64,000 bases of DNA from Citrobacter youngae (GCF_003818115.1 NZ_RPOI01000008.1:62001-126000), one strand, 5' to 3'. Numbered from the stretch's first letter, positions 7,679 to 15,918 are shown. Notes: generated by a model not told the origin, from the letters alone. Program-made: numbers and translations.

Positions 7679-8218
7679 ATGCAGTCACTGTCACTTCATC
7701 AAAATAGCGGATATCAACCGGCTACGATGATAAATCGCAATCAACCTGTTTCAGTGGATAAACATGACCAGATCCGTGATGCCGTTCGTGCATGGGCGGG
7801 CGTGGATGGTCAGGACGTAGTTACGGCTCTGATCATCGAAGAGTACCAGGCGCAGGGCGGTGACGACATCACTTTCCCTGACGATCTCTGCCGAAAACGT
7901 CAGAAGCTTTTCCGCTTCCTGGACAACCATTTCAACAGCGAACGATACCGCGAGAACGTTCGCCAGCTGACTCCTGCAATCCTCGCTGTTCTGCCGATTG
8001 AGTTTCGCAACCGTCTGCTGCCAGAAGACAACATCATGGCTCGCCTGGCGCGGCTGGAGAAGGAGACCAGTGAAGCGAAGATTGCCGTCGCCATGAATGC
8101 GCCACGGCATCAGAAGCTGAAAGAGTTGAGCGAGGGGATCGTGGAGATGTACCGCGTTGACCCTGGCTTAACCGGTCCACTGATGGAGCTGGTGCAGATG
8201 ATGCTGGGGGCTATATGA
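7679..8218 (+). CDS. ydaT: YdaT-like early regulator
   Basis: A 179-residue protein matching the YdaT family: an N-terminal segment (DAVRAWAGVDGQDVVTALIIEEYQ) preceding a DNA-binding region with DLCRKRQKLFRFLDNHF, and a C-terminal helical part that may oligomerise. It directly follows ydaS in the pR operon. Rac YdaT is toxic when overproduced and has been compared in role with lambda CII. The same CII-like role here is inferred from gene order; no target promoter was identified. Confidence 0.85.
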   Translation: MQSLSLHQNSGYQPATMINRNQPVSVDKHDQIRDAVRAWAGVDGQDVVTALIIEEYQAQGGDDITFPDDLCRKRQKLFRFLDNHFNSERYRENVRQLTPAILAVLPIEFRNRLLPEDNIMARLARLEKETSEAKIAVAMNAPRHQKLKELSEGIVEMYRVDPGLTGPLMELVQMMLGAI

Positions 8219-8300
8219 CGGGCTCAAAAAAGGTAAAGGTCGGACCGCGCCAACGGAACCGACCTTCGGTGTAATTCCAGGCAGAAATTACGAGGTAAGT

Positions 8301-8348
8301 ATGTCAGAAAAATCAGCCTTCAGAAAGATAGATGGGCCACCACTTTAG
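8301..8348 (+). CDS. Possible 15-residue leader peptide upstream of the replication gene
   Basis: A short frame (MSEKSAFRKIDGPPL) with a clear GAGGTAAGT ribosome site lies between ydaT and the replication initiator. A palindromic GGTCGG...CCGACC stretch (about 8239-8264) precedes it. It may be a translated leader or a chance frame. Confidence 0.3.
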   Translation: MSEKSAFRKIDGPPL

Positions 8349-8364
8349 CAATTAAGAGGTCTTT

Positions 8365-9237
8365 ATGCGTGATTACGCAACTGTTGCACCTCAGTTCTGG
8401 CTTGGGATAACAGGTCGTGAACTGAGGAAGCTAGGCGCGGAGGCGCAGGTGGTTTCGTTCTATCTGATGACCTCGCCACACGCAAACATGCTCGGGTTGT
8501 ATTACCTGCCAATTCTGTACATAGCCCATGAAACGGGTCTGGGCTTGGAAGGGGCTTCGAAGGGGCTAAAAAGCTCCATTGAAGCGGGATTTTGTAGCTA
8601 TGACGAGGACACTGAGATGGTTTGGGTGCATGAAATGGCCGCTTATCAGGTGGGTCGATCACTAAAGCCAGGGGATAACCGTTGTGCTGGCGTCAGGAAT
8701 GAGTATGTGTCATTACCTGAAAACCCTTTTTTATCATTGTTTTATGAGCGTTATAAAACAGATTTTCACCTTAATTTAAAACGTGAATCGCGCCAAATTT
8801 CCGAAGGGGCTTCGAAGGGGCTACGAAGCCAAGATCAGGAACAGGATCAGGAACAAGATCAGGATAAAGATATTTCGGGGCATGGCGCCGCCACACCCCA
8901 GGGGAAAAATACTTATCCGGATGATTTTGAACTGGCGTGGCAGGAATACCCCAAACGCGCTGGTGGTAACAGCAAGGCTGATGCGTTCAAAGCCTGGACT
9001 GCACGGATTAAATCCGGCGCAACAGTGCAGGAGCTTACTGATGGTGTTCGGCGATACGCGGATTACGTAACTGCCGCTGGGAAACTTAACACCGAGTATG
9101 TGAAACAGGCATCCACGTTTTTTGGCCCCTCAAAGCACTACGAAGAGTCGTGGTCTTTTGCGGCGTCAGATGGAAAAAGAGATCCGAACAAAATTTCTCA
9201 GCCAGATAAAGCGATTCCGAGCGGATTCAGGGGGTAG
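8365..9237 (+). CDS. O-like phage replication initiator
   Basis: The 290-residue protein starts MRDYATVAPQFWLGITG and has an N-terminal winged-helix-like domain (to about residue 110) of the kind found in phage replisome organisers. A low-complexity DQEQDQEQDQD linker near residues 156-170 is followed by a C-terminal FELAWQEYPKRAGG...KADAFKAW segment common in phage replication proteins. It sits immediately before a DnaC-like gene, as O precedes P. Origin iterons were not identified with confidence; the GGGGCTTCGAAGGGGCTA-type repeats inside the gene (8547-8570 and 8808-8825) are candidates. Confidence 0.8.
   Translation: MRDYATVAPQFWLGITGRELRKLGAEAQVVSFYLMTSPHANMLGLYYLPILYIAHETGLGLEGASKGLKSSIEAGFCSYDEDTEMVWVHEMAAYQVGRSLKPGDNRCAGVRNEYVSLPENPFLSLFYERYKTDFHLNLKRESRQISEGASKGLRSQDQEQDQEQDQDKDISGHGAATPQGKNTYPDDFELAWQEYPKRAGGNSKADAFKAWTARIKSGATVQELTDGVRRYADYVTAAGKLNTEYVKQASTFFGPSKHYEESWSFAASDGKRDPNKISQPDKAIPSGFRG
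8547..8825. repeat. Repeated GGGGCTTCGAAGGGGCTA element, possible origin iterons
   Basis: An 18-base element with a central TTCGAA occurs near 8550-8568 and again near 8808-8825 within the replication initiator gene, both times encoding GASKGL. Lambda's origin iterons also lie inside gene O. Two copies only, so weak support. Confidence 0.3.
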
Positions 9238-9239
9238 CG

Positions 9240-9989
9240 ATGAAAAACATGGTGGGTACCGGAAGTGCGCTCGAACGCCTGAAAAAACTCATTCCACCTG
9301 GGGTTCAGCCGAAGTTCACCAGCGCCGCAGAACTACTGGCGTGGCAGCGTGAAGAGGGTCTGAAGCGGTGTGAAGAACTGGACAGGCTGAACCAGAAAGC
9401 CAGGACAGAGAAAATTTTCGGTCGCTCAGGAATTCAAAGCCTGCACCGCAACTGCACGTTCGCTAATTTCCAGGTAACCGGGGAAGGGCAGCGCAAAGCC
9501 TTCACGATGGCAAAGAGCTACGCACAGAATTTCGGTGCCGGATTCGCAAGTTTCGTGTTTAGCGGTAGTCCTGGTACCGGGAAAAACCATCTGGCGGCAG
9601 CGATCGGAAATCATCTGTTGTCTGGCGGACATAGCGTGCTGGTAGTGACTATCCCTGACCTGATGCTGCGCGTTCGCGAGTGCTACGACGGTGGACAGTC
9701 AGAGGCTTCGCTTCTCGATGACCTCTGCAAAGTCGATCTGCTGGTGCTGGATGAAGTGGGTATTCAGCGCGGTAGCAGTGGCGAGAAAGTCATTCTGAAT
9801 CAGATTATAGACCGTCGCCTGTCATCGATGCGTCCTGTTGGCGTTCTCACAAATCTTAACCACGACGAACTTCTCGGTGCGTTGGGAGCGCGGGTTATCG
9901 ATCGCCTCCAGATGGATGGCGGGATGTGGGTGAACTTTGACTGGAAAAGCTTTCGCAAGAACGTTAGCCATCTCCGGATCGTTAAATAA
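9240..9989 (+). CDS. DnaC-like helicase loader (phage P equivalent, YdaV-like)
   Basis: A 249-residue AAA+ ATPase of the DnaC/IstB type. The Walker A is GSPGTGKNH near residues 104-112, with Asn where most relatives have Ser or Thr after the Lys. The Walker B is DLLVLDEVG near 163-171, and an arginine-rich IDRLQMDGG segment lies near 222. It follows the initiator by two bases with GGGGG upstream. Such proteins deliver the host DnaB helicase to the phage origin. It corresponds by position to Rac ydaV. Confidence 0.87.
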   Translation: MKNMVGTGSALERLKKLIPPGVQPKFTSAAELLAWQREEGLKRCEELDRLNQKARTEKIFGRSGIQSLHRNCTFANFQVTGEGQRKAFTMAKSYAQNFGAGFASFVFSGSPGTGKNHLAAAIGNHLLSGGHSVLVVTIPDLMLRVRECYDGGQSEASLLDDLCKVDLLVLDEVGIQRGSSGEKVILNQIIDRRLSSMRPVGVLTNLNHDELLGALGARVIDRLQMDGGMWVNFDWKSFRKNVSHLRIVK

Positions 9990-10007
9990 CTTCGAGGGAA
10001 AAACACT

Positions 10008-10319
10008 ATGGCAAGCAAATCACTGTGGGCAATTGTCGATTTTCTTCGGGTTAACCAGACGATCACGCCGCGTCAGGTTCAGAACCTGCTGGGATGCGAC
10101 TGCAAGAAGGCACACAACCTGTTGCTTCACCTGGTTCGTAGGGCAGTAGTTATTCGCGCTGGCGAACCGCATCGCCCGGTCTACACGTTTCAACCTGGCG
10201 GGGAGCTGAATATCAAGCAGCTCAAATCGAGCGTGCGAAAAAACATGGTCACATCAGTATGCCGTACAAGTCCGGCGATGAAGCGAGTTCTGGCATTTTA
10301 CGGGAGAGCATCAGCATGA
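10008..10319 (+). CDS. Small winged-helix-like phage protein
   Basis: A 103-residue basic protein. Residues 1-60 read as a winged helix (WAIVDFLRVNQTITPRQVQNLLGCDCKKAHNLLLHLVRR), a pattern seen in small regulators or accessory replication proteins of lambdoid phages. A GAGGG ribosome site precedes the start, and its stop overlaps the next start (ATGA). Rac ydaW lies at the same position, but equivalence is not shown. The role is unknown. Confidence 0.7.
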   Translation: MASKSLWAIVDFLRVNQTITPRQVQNLLGCDCKKAHNLLLHLVRRAVVIRAGEPHRPVYTFQPGGELNIKQLKSSVRKNMVTSVCRTSPAMKRVLAFYGRASA

Positions 10320-10681
10320 AACAAACCTACGAAGAACTGGCAGTACAGCTCGCTAACGCCGAGAGCAAGTGCAGGGAGCTGGCGGCGGAGAATGCGGGGC
10401 TGAAAAATTTCATCATTAACGATTGTCATGTTGCACACATCGAGCCGGAAACTTTCTACGAAGAGGAGATTACCCGTTACGTCAGCGCCGATGGTTACGA
10501 GCCAGAAACCCCAGCCACTGACGCTTTCCTGGCCGAAGTGCGGGCACAGGGTGTGGAAGGATTCTTGAAGTTTTGCGGTGAGGAAAATTCCGTATTTGTC
10601 GAGACTAAAGCTTACTACCGTTCGCTATCGGATGCGGTTGATGAGTTCTCCGCCCAACTTCGCCAAGGAGTGCAGTCATGA
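10316..10681 (+). CDS. Ea22-like phage protein
   Basis: A 121-residue protein whose N terminus (YEELAVQLANAESKCRELAAENAGLK) is the coiled-coil signature of the Ead/Ea22-like family of lambdoid accessory proteins. The chosen ATG overlaps the previous stop by four bases; a longer frame begins upstream, but only by running through the previous gene. It is acidic, with no membrane segment. Family members lie in early accessory regions, and their function is unknown. Confidence 0.75.
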   Translation: MKQTYEELAVQLANAESKCRELAAENAGLKNFIINDCHVAHIEPETFYEEEITRYVSADGYEPETPATDAFLAEVRAQGVEGFLKFCGEENSVFVETKAYYRSLSDAVDEFSAQLRQGVQS

Positions 10682-10896
10682 GCGACGCCATCAAGGTGCT
10701 GAATTACGACCATTCCGACCCGGACAAAATGCGCCTACCAAAAGGTTCGAGTTGCGGTAACTGCTATCACATCCGGCGCTGTAAAGCCATGTTCGGACAC
10801 ACCGAAACGGATACCTATTGCGACTGGTCGCCATCTCGTTTCATTCCCGTGAAGACTGAAGCTGCCGCCGCTGGCATTGGTGTGAAGGGGGAGTGA
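10678..10896 (+). CDS. Cys-containing conserved phage protein
   Basis: A 72-residue protein with a four-cysteine core (SSCGNCYHIRRCKAMFGH then TYCDWSPSRF), probably binding a metal. It overlaps the preceding gene by ATGA and is followed by a methyltransferase gene one base later, so the block is one operon. Similar short proteins are common in lambdoid early regions. The function is unknown. Confidence 0.7.
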   Translation: MSDAIKVLNYDHSDPDKMRLPKGSSCGNCYHIRRCKAMFGHTETDTYCDWSPSRFIPVKTEAAAAGIGVKGE

Positions 10897-10897
10897 G

Positions 10898-11386
10898 ATG
10901 TCCGAGCAAACAATTTTGGACGTGTGTTGCGGCTCCCGCATGTTCTGGTTCAACAAGCAGGACACCCGCACTGTGTTCGCTGATATCCGCGCTGAAGAGC
11001 ACGAGTTGTGCGACGGTCGCCGCCTGGTTATCAGTCCCGATCTGATTGCCGACTTCCGTGCGCTGCCATTCGCCGACGCAACGTTTCCGGTTGTTGTGTT
11101 TGACCCACCGCACTTGGAGCGCGTGGGCCAGTCTGCATGGATGGGTAAAAAGTACGGGCGACTGAACAAAAAAACGTGGCGTTCTGATTTACGTGTCGGA
11201 TTCAAAGAGGCTTTCCGCGTGTTGCGGCCACACGGTGTGCTCATCTTCAAATGGAACGAAACGCAGATCCCAGTTAGCCAGATTCTGGCGCTTACAGATG
11301 TGAAACCTGCAATTGGTCAGCGTACCGGAAAGAACGATAAAACCCACTGGATTATCTTTGTGAAGGACTTACTCACAACCATATGA
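10898..11386 (+). CDS. Putative SAM-dependent methyltransferase
   Basis: A 162-residue protein with a motif-I-like start (ILDVCCGSRMFWF, residues 5-17) and a DPPHLE motif near residue 70 that resembles the catalytic DPPY/NPPY of adenine methyltransferases, with His in place of the usual aromatic residue. A conserved FKEAFRVLRPHGVLIFKW stretch follows. It is the last gene of the early rightward block, with no restriction gene beside it, so it is an orphan enzyme. Substrate (DNA base or other) cannot be decided from the sequence. Confidence 0.72.
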   Translation: MSEQTILDVCCGSRMFWFNKQDTRTVFADIRAEEHELCDGRRLVISPDLIADFRALPFADATFPVVVFDPPHLERVGQSAWMGKKYGRLNKKTWRSDLRVGFKEAFRVLRPHGVLIFKWNETQIPVSQILALTDVKPAIGQRTGKNDKTHWIIFVKDLLTTI

Positions 11387-11511
11387 ACCGAGACCTAGCA
11401 GGAATAAGCTAGTTTTTGTGATATATATCAATAAATTATTGTTGCAATGTTAATTTTTAGAATGTGTGACCGCATTTACATACCATGAATGGATAATTGT
11501 ATGGAGTATTT

Positions 11512-11757
11512 ATGGTTTCATCAGTGAATCGTAGTGGGTATGGTTATGTTGACAGTTATAATTATCTTAAAGATGGAGCAGCACCTCCAGCCTCTAAGTC
11601 AACATCAGGTCAAATCTGCCCTCAGACGGGTTTATGGAAAAACGAGTCATATAAGGTTGTGACAAGTGTTGATAAGGGCGAGGTAATGCCCCAGTTCCAG
11701 GGGAAGGATATAGAGTGGGAGATTGAACTGAGCAGTCCAAATGGAGATGAAGTGTAG
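11512..11757 (+). CDS. Unknown small protein with a CPxTGxW motif
   Basis: An 81-residue protein with a central SGQICPQTGLWKN motif and a GEVMPQFQGKDIEWEIEL C terminus. The CP-x-x-G-x-W...MP...W pattern resembles a small domain found in assorted proteobacterial proteins, but I cannot name it. The ATG has GGAG five bases upstream; a TTG start 15 bases earlier is less likely. An AT-rich spacer isolates it from the early operon, and it looks like an independently transcribed accessory gene. Confidence 0.6.
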   Translation: MVSSVNRSGYGYVDSYNYLKDGAAPPASKSTSGQICPQTGLWKNESYKVVTSVDKGEVMPQFQGKDIEWEIELSSPNGDEV

Positions 11758-12139
11758 TGCGAGGACTGATTTGAAAAAAAATGAGATTACGTTTAAGTTT
11801 TTCAAAGGGATGACCGCATTTTACATTTGATAAGATGCGTCACATCTTGTTGCAGCACCTCGTATAATAATAGGTTCGATTTCTCTTCTTTTAGCCCGCC
11901 CATGTCCGAGTGGGCTTTTTTTTACATCTTCGCTTCATGATTTCTGCCAAGCACCATCAGTAATTTAAACAGATTAGGTGATAAGTATTTGCAGATAGGC
12001 AGGCCGATCCGATAGCGTAGAGAGGCTAACCAAAAGGCCACCATAGTAGTTTTACTTTTTGTTGTATAGCCACCATTAGCTGAATCTCTGGTAAGGGCTA
12101 ACTTGCCGAAGCTTTGTCAGCAGAAATAAATAGCGGCGT
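11758..12139. other. Non-coding stretch before the cargo segment
   Basis: About 380 bases without a convincing gene. It contains a rho-independent terminator (11893-11923) and an AT-rich part upstream of it. The segment GACCGCATTTTACAT (around 11811) repeats the GACCGCATTTACAT sequence that precedes the 11512 gene (around 11469), so part of the spacer is duplicated. Nothing else was recognised. Confidence 0.4.
11893..11923 (+). terminator. Rho-independent terminator
   Basis: The stem AGCCCGC/GTGGGCT with one G-T pair is followed by a run of Ts. It would end transcripts of the preceding accessory gene. Confidence 0.75.
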
Positions 12140-12185
12140 AATAAAACATTGCTGATTCAATCCGCTACGGCGGGTTTTCTTTTTT
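12140..12185 (+). repeat. 46-bp repeat, copy A, with terminator
   Basis: This segment matches 15919-15964 at 43 of 46 positions. It includes a CCGC-TACG-GCGG hairpin followed by TTTTCTTTTTT, so each copy is also a terminator. The two copies bracket the Cys-rich peptide gene, a small gene and the ars cluster. Confidence 0.85.
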
Positions 12186-12238
12186 GCTTCATCAATCCCT
12201 GCTACGATCCCCTGTCTTTTACTGATGGGGATAGGGAT

Positions 12239-12406
12239 ATGAAGAAAGTTTTTGTTGTTTTATTGGTGTCACTTTTCTCACTGACAGCAACGGCAGCAAA
12301 CAAGCCATGCTCAGGTAAGAAAGGCGGAATATCGCATTGCTCGGGTGAAAAGTTTGTTTGTAATGATGGCTCTATCAGCAAATCTAAGAAGGTTTGTCAG
12401 AAATAG
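12239..12406 (+). CDS. Small secreted Cys-rich protein
   Basis: A 55-residue protein with a typical signal peptide (MKKVFVVLLVSLFSLTATA, cleavage near residue 19-20) and a mature part of about 35 residues with four cysteines and many lysines (CSGKKGG, HCSGEK, VCNDGS, VCQK). Two disulfides in the periplasm are likely. Its leader GATGGGGATAGGGAT, directly before the ATG, is identical to that of the membrane-protein gene at 33110. The function is unknown; it is probably a moron expressed from the lysogen. Confidence 0.7.
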   Translation: MKKVFVVLLVSLFSLTATAANKPCSGKKGGISHCSGEKFVCNDGSISKSKKVCQK

Positions 12407-12438
12407 TTATCAATAAATAGCACTCACCATCAAAAATA

Positions 12439-12459
12439 AACCCGCTCCGGCGGGTTTTT
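12439..12459 (+). terminator. Terminator after the Cys-rich peptide gene
   Basis: AACCCGC-TCCG-GCGGGTT followed by TTTC, 33 bases past the stop codon. Confidence 0.85.
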
Positions 12460-12526
12460 CACTCTCTAACGGATATGTTATTTTTTATGCAATAAGAGCG
12501 ATTAGTAAGATGCTGCTGGGGAGTAC

Positions 12527-12688
12527 ATGGATTTAACGGACGACGAAGAGAAACGCATAGAATTTGAAAAATTCATCATTGAAAGGTTTGGTGATACGGT
12601 TGATCTTCGCAGGGCGAAACATGGCAATAACGGATATATTTCATGGGAAGCGGCTGTTGCTTGGATTGTCTGGCAAGAGCGTTCATAG
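12527..12688 (+). CDS. Small acidic phage protein
   Basis: A 53-residue protein (MDLTDDEEKRIEFEKFIIERFG...GYISWEAAVAWIVWQERS) with an acidic helical N terminus and a Trp-rich C terminus. GGGGAG lies five bases before the ATG, and codon use is normal. It resembles short proteins of unknown function from lambdoid nin-type regions. It is convergent with arsC. Confidence 0.6.
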   Translation: MDLTDDEEKRIEFEKFIIERFGDTVDLRRAKHGNNGYISWEAAVAWIVWQERS

Positions 12689-12823
12689 CATCATGAAACA
12701 ACGTCTACCTCTAGCGGGAACAAATTTAGTATGACGCTGCCGGGAGCGTCCCGTCATTCACTATGGACTCCCACTTAGCCACGTCGTTTTAGAATTTAAT
12801 TTTGGTCCGCTATGAGCGAAAAG

Positions 12824-12855
12824 CGGACGCCCGCATAGCGTTAACAGGCGTCCGA
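12824..12855 (-). terminator. Terminator of the arsRBC operon
   Basis: On the minus strand a CGGACGCC...GGGCGTCCG stem is followed by CTTTTCGC, just downstream of the arsC stop. Confidence 0.75.
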
Positions 12856-12873
12856 TATTTTGAAGTGGGCAGA

Positions 12874-13299
12874 TTACTTAACTCGTTTACCCGTTTCGTC
12901 AATGACCTTCTCACCATCCTCTTTGGTAAACGCTCCTTTCTGACCTTCCGGTAGAATATCCAGCACCATTTCGGAGGGCCGACAAAGACGTGTGCCGATC
13001 GGTGTCACTACAATCGGCCGATTAATCAGGATCGGATGCTGAAGCATAAAATCAATCAACTGCTCATCAGAAAACTTGTCTTCATCAAGACCCAACTGCT
13101 CATAAGGTTCGACGTTCTTACGCAGCAATGTACGTACTGAAATGCCCATATCTGAAATCAGTTTGCTAAGTTCATCACGAGTCGGGGGAGTATCGAGATA
13201 ATAAATAATGGTTGGTTCGTTACCGCTGTTACGGATCATCTCCAGCGTGTTACGTGAGGTGCCACAGGCTGGATTGTGATAGATGGTAATGTTGCTCAT
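12874..13299 (-). CDS. arsC: Arsenate reductase ArsC (glutaredoxin-dependent)
   Basis: ArsC reduces arsenate to arsenite in the cytoplasm using glutathione and glutaredoxin. The 141-residue protein has the active-site HNPACGTSRN with Cys12, and the arginines of the family in LLRKNVEPY (about 60), INRPIVV (94) and GTRLCRP (about 107). This is the plasmid R773/E. coli class, not the thioredoxin-linked Staphylococcus class. It is the last gene of the leftward arsRBC operon, 12 bases after arsB. Confidence 0.96.
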   Translation of the reverse strand: MSNITIYHNPACGTSRNTLEMIRNSGNEPTIIYYLDTPPTRDELSKLISDMGISVRTLLRKNVEPYEQLGLDEDKFSDEQLIDFMLQHPILINRPIVVTPIGTRLCRPSEMVLDILPEGQKGAFTKEDGEKVIDETGKRVK

Positions 13300-13311
13300 A
13301 TCTGTATCTCA

Positions 13312-14601
13312 TTACAAAGTGATGGAGAGCCGCAACGCCAGCGCGGCCAGAGTGATAAACAGCACGGGCAGAGTCATGATAATGCCGGTGCGGAAGTAAT
13401 ATCCCCAGGTAATCGTTATATTTTTCTGGGCAAGCACATGCAGCCAAAGCAGGGTTGCCAGACTGCCAATCGGGGTGATTTTCGGGCCTAAATCGCAGCC
13501 GATCACGTTGGCATAAATCATTGCCTCTTTGACGACGCCAGTCGCCGTACTCCCATCAATCGACAGCGCACCAATCAGCACTGTCGGCATATTGTTCATC
13601 ATCGACGACAGGAACGCGGTCAGAAAGCCGGTGCCAAACGTTGCTGCCCATAATCCCTTTTCTGCCAGCAGGTTTAGCACGCCAGACAGATACTCCGTTA
13701 ACCCTGCATTGCGGAGGCCATAAACAACCAGGTACATGCCCAGCGAAAAAATAACGATCTGCCATGGCGCACCGCGCAGGACTTTTCCGGTGTTGATGGC
13801 ATTACCTCTTTTCGCCACTATAAACAGTACTGCTGCGCCAGTAGCCGCTATCGCACTGACCGGGATCCCCATAGGCTCCAAAACAAAGAAACCGACAAGC
13901 AGCAATAACAGGACAATCCAGCCCACCCTGAACGTTGCCGGATCTTTTATCACACTGGCAGGAGTCTTCAGCAGCGAAACGTCATACGTCGCCGGAATGT
14001 CCCTGCGGAAGAAGAGATGCAGCATGACTAGCGTGGCCGCAATCGCTGCCACATCTACGGGGATCATAACGGAGGCATACTGCGTAAAGCCCAGACCGAA
14101 AAAGTCCGCCGAGACGATATTCACCAGGTTAGAAACAATGAGCGGCAGGCTGGCCGTATCTGCTATAAATCCTGCGGCCATCACAAAGGCCAGTGTTGTG
14201 CCCTTGCTGAATCCCATTGCAAGCAGCATCGCAATCACAATTGGTGTCAGAATCAGCGCGGCGCCGTCATTGGCGAACAAAGCAGCGACAGCGGCACCGA
14301 GCAACACTATCCAGGAAAACAGCAGGCGACCACGCCCGTTACCCCAGCGGGAGACGTGCAGTGCGGTCCACTCAAAGAAACCGGCCTCATCGAGTAGCAG
14401 ACTGATGATAATGACCGCAATAAATGCCGCTGTCGCGTTCCAGACGATATTCCAGACAACGGGAATATCATTGATATGGATGACACCGGTTACCAGCGCC
14501 AGCACAGCCCCGATACTCGCACTCCAGCCAATGCTCAAGCCTCTGGGTTGCCAGATCACCAGTATCAGCGTCAGTAAAAATATACTCCCTGCCAAAAGCA
14601 T
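13312..14601 (-). CDS. arsB: Arsenite/antimonite efflux transporter ArsB
   Basis: ArsB is an inner-membrane arsenite extruder that acts as a secondary transporter when no ArsA is present; no arsA lies here. The 429-residue length is standard, with about a dozen hydrophobic segments and typical motifs such as [19 protein letters not shown] and [11 protein letters not shown]. It is 44 bases downstream of arsR and directly upstream of arsC, so all three are co-transcribed from the promoter by the arsH start. Confidence 0.96.
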   Translation of the reverse strand: MLLAGSIFLLTLILVIWQPRGLSIGWSASIGAVLALVTGVIHINDIPVVWNIVWNATAAFIAVIIISLLLDEAGFFEWTALHVSRWGNGRGRLLFSWIVLLGAAVAALFANDGAALILTPIVIAMLLAMGFSKGTTLAFVMAAGFIADTASLPLIVSNLVNIVSADFFGLGFTQYASVMIPVDVAAIAATLVMLHLFFRRDIPATYDVSLLKTPASVIKDPATFRVGWIVLLLLLVGFFVLEPMGIPVSAIAATGAAVLFIVAKRGNAINTGKVLRGAPWQIVIFSLGMYLVVYGLRNAGLTEYLSGVLNLLAEKGLWAATFGTGFLTAFLSSMMNNMPTVLIGALSIDGSTATGVVKEAMIYANVIGCDLGPKITPIGSLATLLWLHVLAQKNITITWGYYFRTGIIMTLPVLFITLAALALRLSITL

Positions 14602-14645
14602 CTCAGACTCCGTTATATATGATTATGTAAATGTGTTTTCATTTC

Positions 14646-14966
14646 TCAACAGGAGGTGCAGGCTGATTTATCCAGCCATTCACGCACATCCTCTCGCATA
14701 CACTGCCAGGACGTTGTGATTGTCTCCGCTGCCCATGCCGGTATGTGGGGTGACAGACGATAATGGATCCATTTGCCTTCACGACGATCCAGAACCAACC
14801 CAGCCTCGCGAAGAATAGCCATATGTCGCGAGACTTTGGGCTGTGATTCGGAAATGGTTGCGCAGATATCACAGACGCACAGTTCTCCTGACTCCCGGAG
14901 AATCATGACGATGGCGAGCCGGGTTTCATCCGACAGGATTTTGAAAAGCTGAACAGGTTGTAGCAT
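14646..14966 (-). CDS. arsR: Arsenite-responsive repressor ArsR
   Basis: A 106-residue ArsR/SmtB winged-helix repressor with the arsenite-binding motif ELCVCDIC (near residues 28-35) in the helix before the recognition segment (SQPKVSRHMAILREAGLV). Arsenite binding to the cysteines releases it from the operator. The first gene of arsRBC, it is divergent from arsH with a 24-bp inverted repeat between them that should control both directions. Confidence 0.96.
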   Translation of the reverse strand: MLQPVQLFKILSDETRLAIVMILRESGELCVCDICATISESQPKVSRHMAILREAGLVLDRREGKWIHYRLSPHIPAWAAETITTSWQCMREDVREWLDKSACTSC

Positions 14967-14990
14967 TTTTCACTCCGTTCCCTTTAGAAT

Positions 14991-15014
14991 ATACATATGG
15001 TAAATCATATGTAT
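14991..15014. promoter_or_regulatory. Probable ArsR operator
   Basis: A perfect inverted repeat with 9-base arms (ATACATATG and CATATGTAT) around a 6-base centre lies between the divergent arsR and arsH starts. Its size and position match ArsR operators, and it could silence both transcripts. Confidence 0.8.
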
Positions 15015-15051
15015 TAAATTTGAAATCATCTGATCTCTCCGGAGTAGAAAA

Positions 15052-15750
15052 ATGGAACAATTTCCAGCACTGAATAGTGAATGCTTTGATCAACACATCG
15101 CCGAGCGCCTGCACCTGCACGAGCCGCCGCGGATTCTGATCCTATATGGCTCAGTTAGAGAGCGCTCCTACAGCCGCTTTGCTGCGGAAGAAGCTGGTCG
15201 CCTGCTGGCAGCGATGGGCGCGGAGGTAAAACTATTTAATCCCTCAGGTTTACCCCTGCCGGATGATGCGCCAGATACACATCCTAAAGTCGCCGAGCTG
15301 CGCGGTCTGGTCAGATGGTGTGACGGGATGGTGTGGAGTTCTCCGGAACGGCACGGGGCTATGAGCGCAGTTATGAAGGCGCAGATTGACTGGATACCAT
15401 TAAGTGAAGGCGCAGTTCGTCCTTCGCAGGGCAAAACACTTGCGGTAATGCAGGTTTGCGGAGGTTCACAGTCCTTCAATGCAGTGAACCAGATGCGTAT
15501 TCTGGGCCGGTGGATGCGGATGTTTACGATCCCTAACCAGTCCTCCGTAGCCAAGGCATGGCAAGAGTTCGACGAAAACGGACGAATGAAACCTTCGTCA
15601 TGGTATGACCGCATTGTCGATGTAGCCGAAGAGCTGTTTAAAATCACTCTGCTGCTTAAGGGGCAAACCGGCTATCTTGCGGATCGCTACAGCGAACGAA
15701 AAGAGAACCATCAGGAGCTTTCATCCCGTGTCAATCAGGACAAAATATAA
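15052..15750 (+). CDS. arsH: ArsH, NADPH-dependent FMN reductase
   Basis: ArsH is a flavodoxin-fold FMN enzyme; characterised members oxidise trivalent organoarsenicals, which widens resistance. The 232-residue protein has the phosphate-binding loop [12 protein letters not shown] near residues 36-47, a PEGM-like segment replaced by [20 protein letters not shown], and a [13 protein letters not shown] stretch, all family features. It is transcribed away from arsRBC, the arsH-arsRBC layout known from Yersinia plasmid pYV and other enterobacteria. Confidence 0.95.
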   Translation: MEQFPALNSECFDQHIAERLHLHEPPRILILYGSVRERSYSRFAAEEAGRLLAAMGAEVKLFNPSGLPLPDDAPDTHPKVAELRGLVRWCDGMVWSSPERHGAMSAVMKAQIDWIPLSEGAVRPSQGKTLAVMQVCGGSQSFNAVNQMRILGRWMRMFTIPNQSSVAKAWQEFDENGRMKPSSWYDRIVDVAEELFKITLLLKGQTGYLADRYSERKENHQELSSRVNQDKI

Positions 15751-15918
15751 CGTTGTTCTTTGCATAAGCTTAATAACGTCCGCTATTGGCACTAACCAGC
15801 CCTTTGCTGATTGAAAAAGGCGAATGAAAGTTGGTTAACACTTTACCTCATGGTCACACAGTTGATCATTGATGAGGCGTTAGTGAGGGCGAATCTTACG
15901 GGATTGTGCCGCAGAAAG
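15751..15918. other. Non-coding spacer after arsH
   Basis: About 170 bases before repeat copy B, with no convincing gene, hairpin or insertion-sequence end. Together with the repeat and the LexA-site leader it forms a gene-free stretch of about 315 bases. Confidence 0.4.

Noticed and set aside
13736-14719. A 327-codon plus-strand frame opposite arsB
   Set aside because: It is an antisense shadow of a conserved transporter gene; the product has no membrane or domain logic of its own.
12689-15918. Insertion-sequence or transposon ends around ars
   Set aside because: No transposase gene, terminal inverted repeats or target duplication were seen; the only flanking repeats are the terminator-containing direct repeats.
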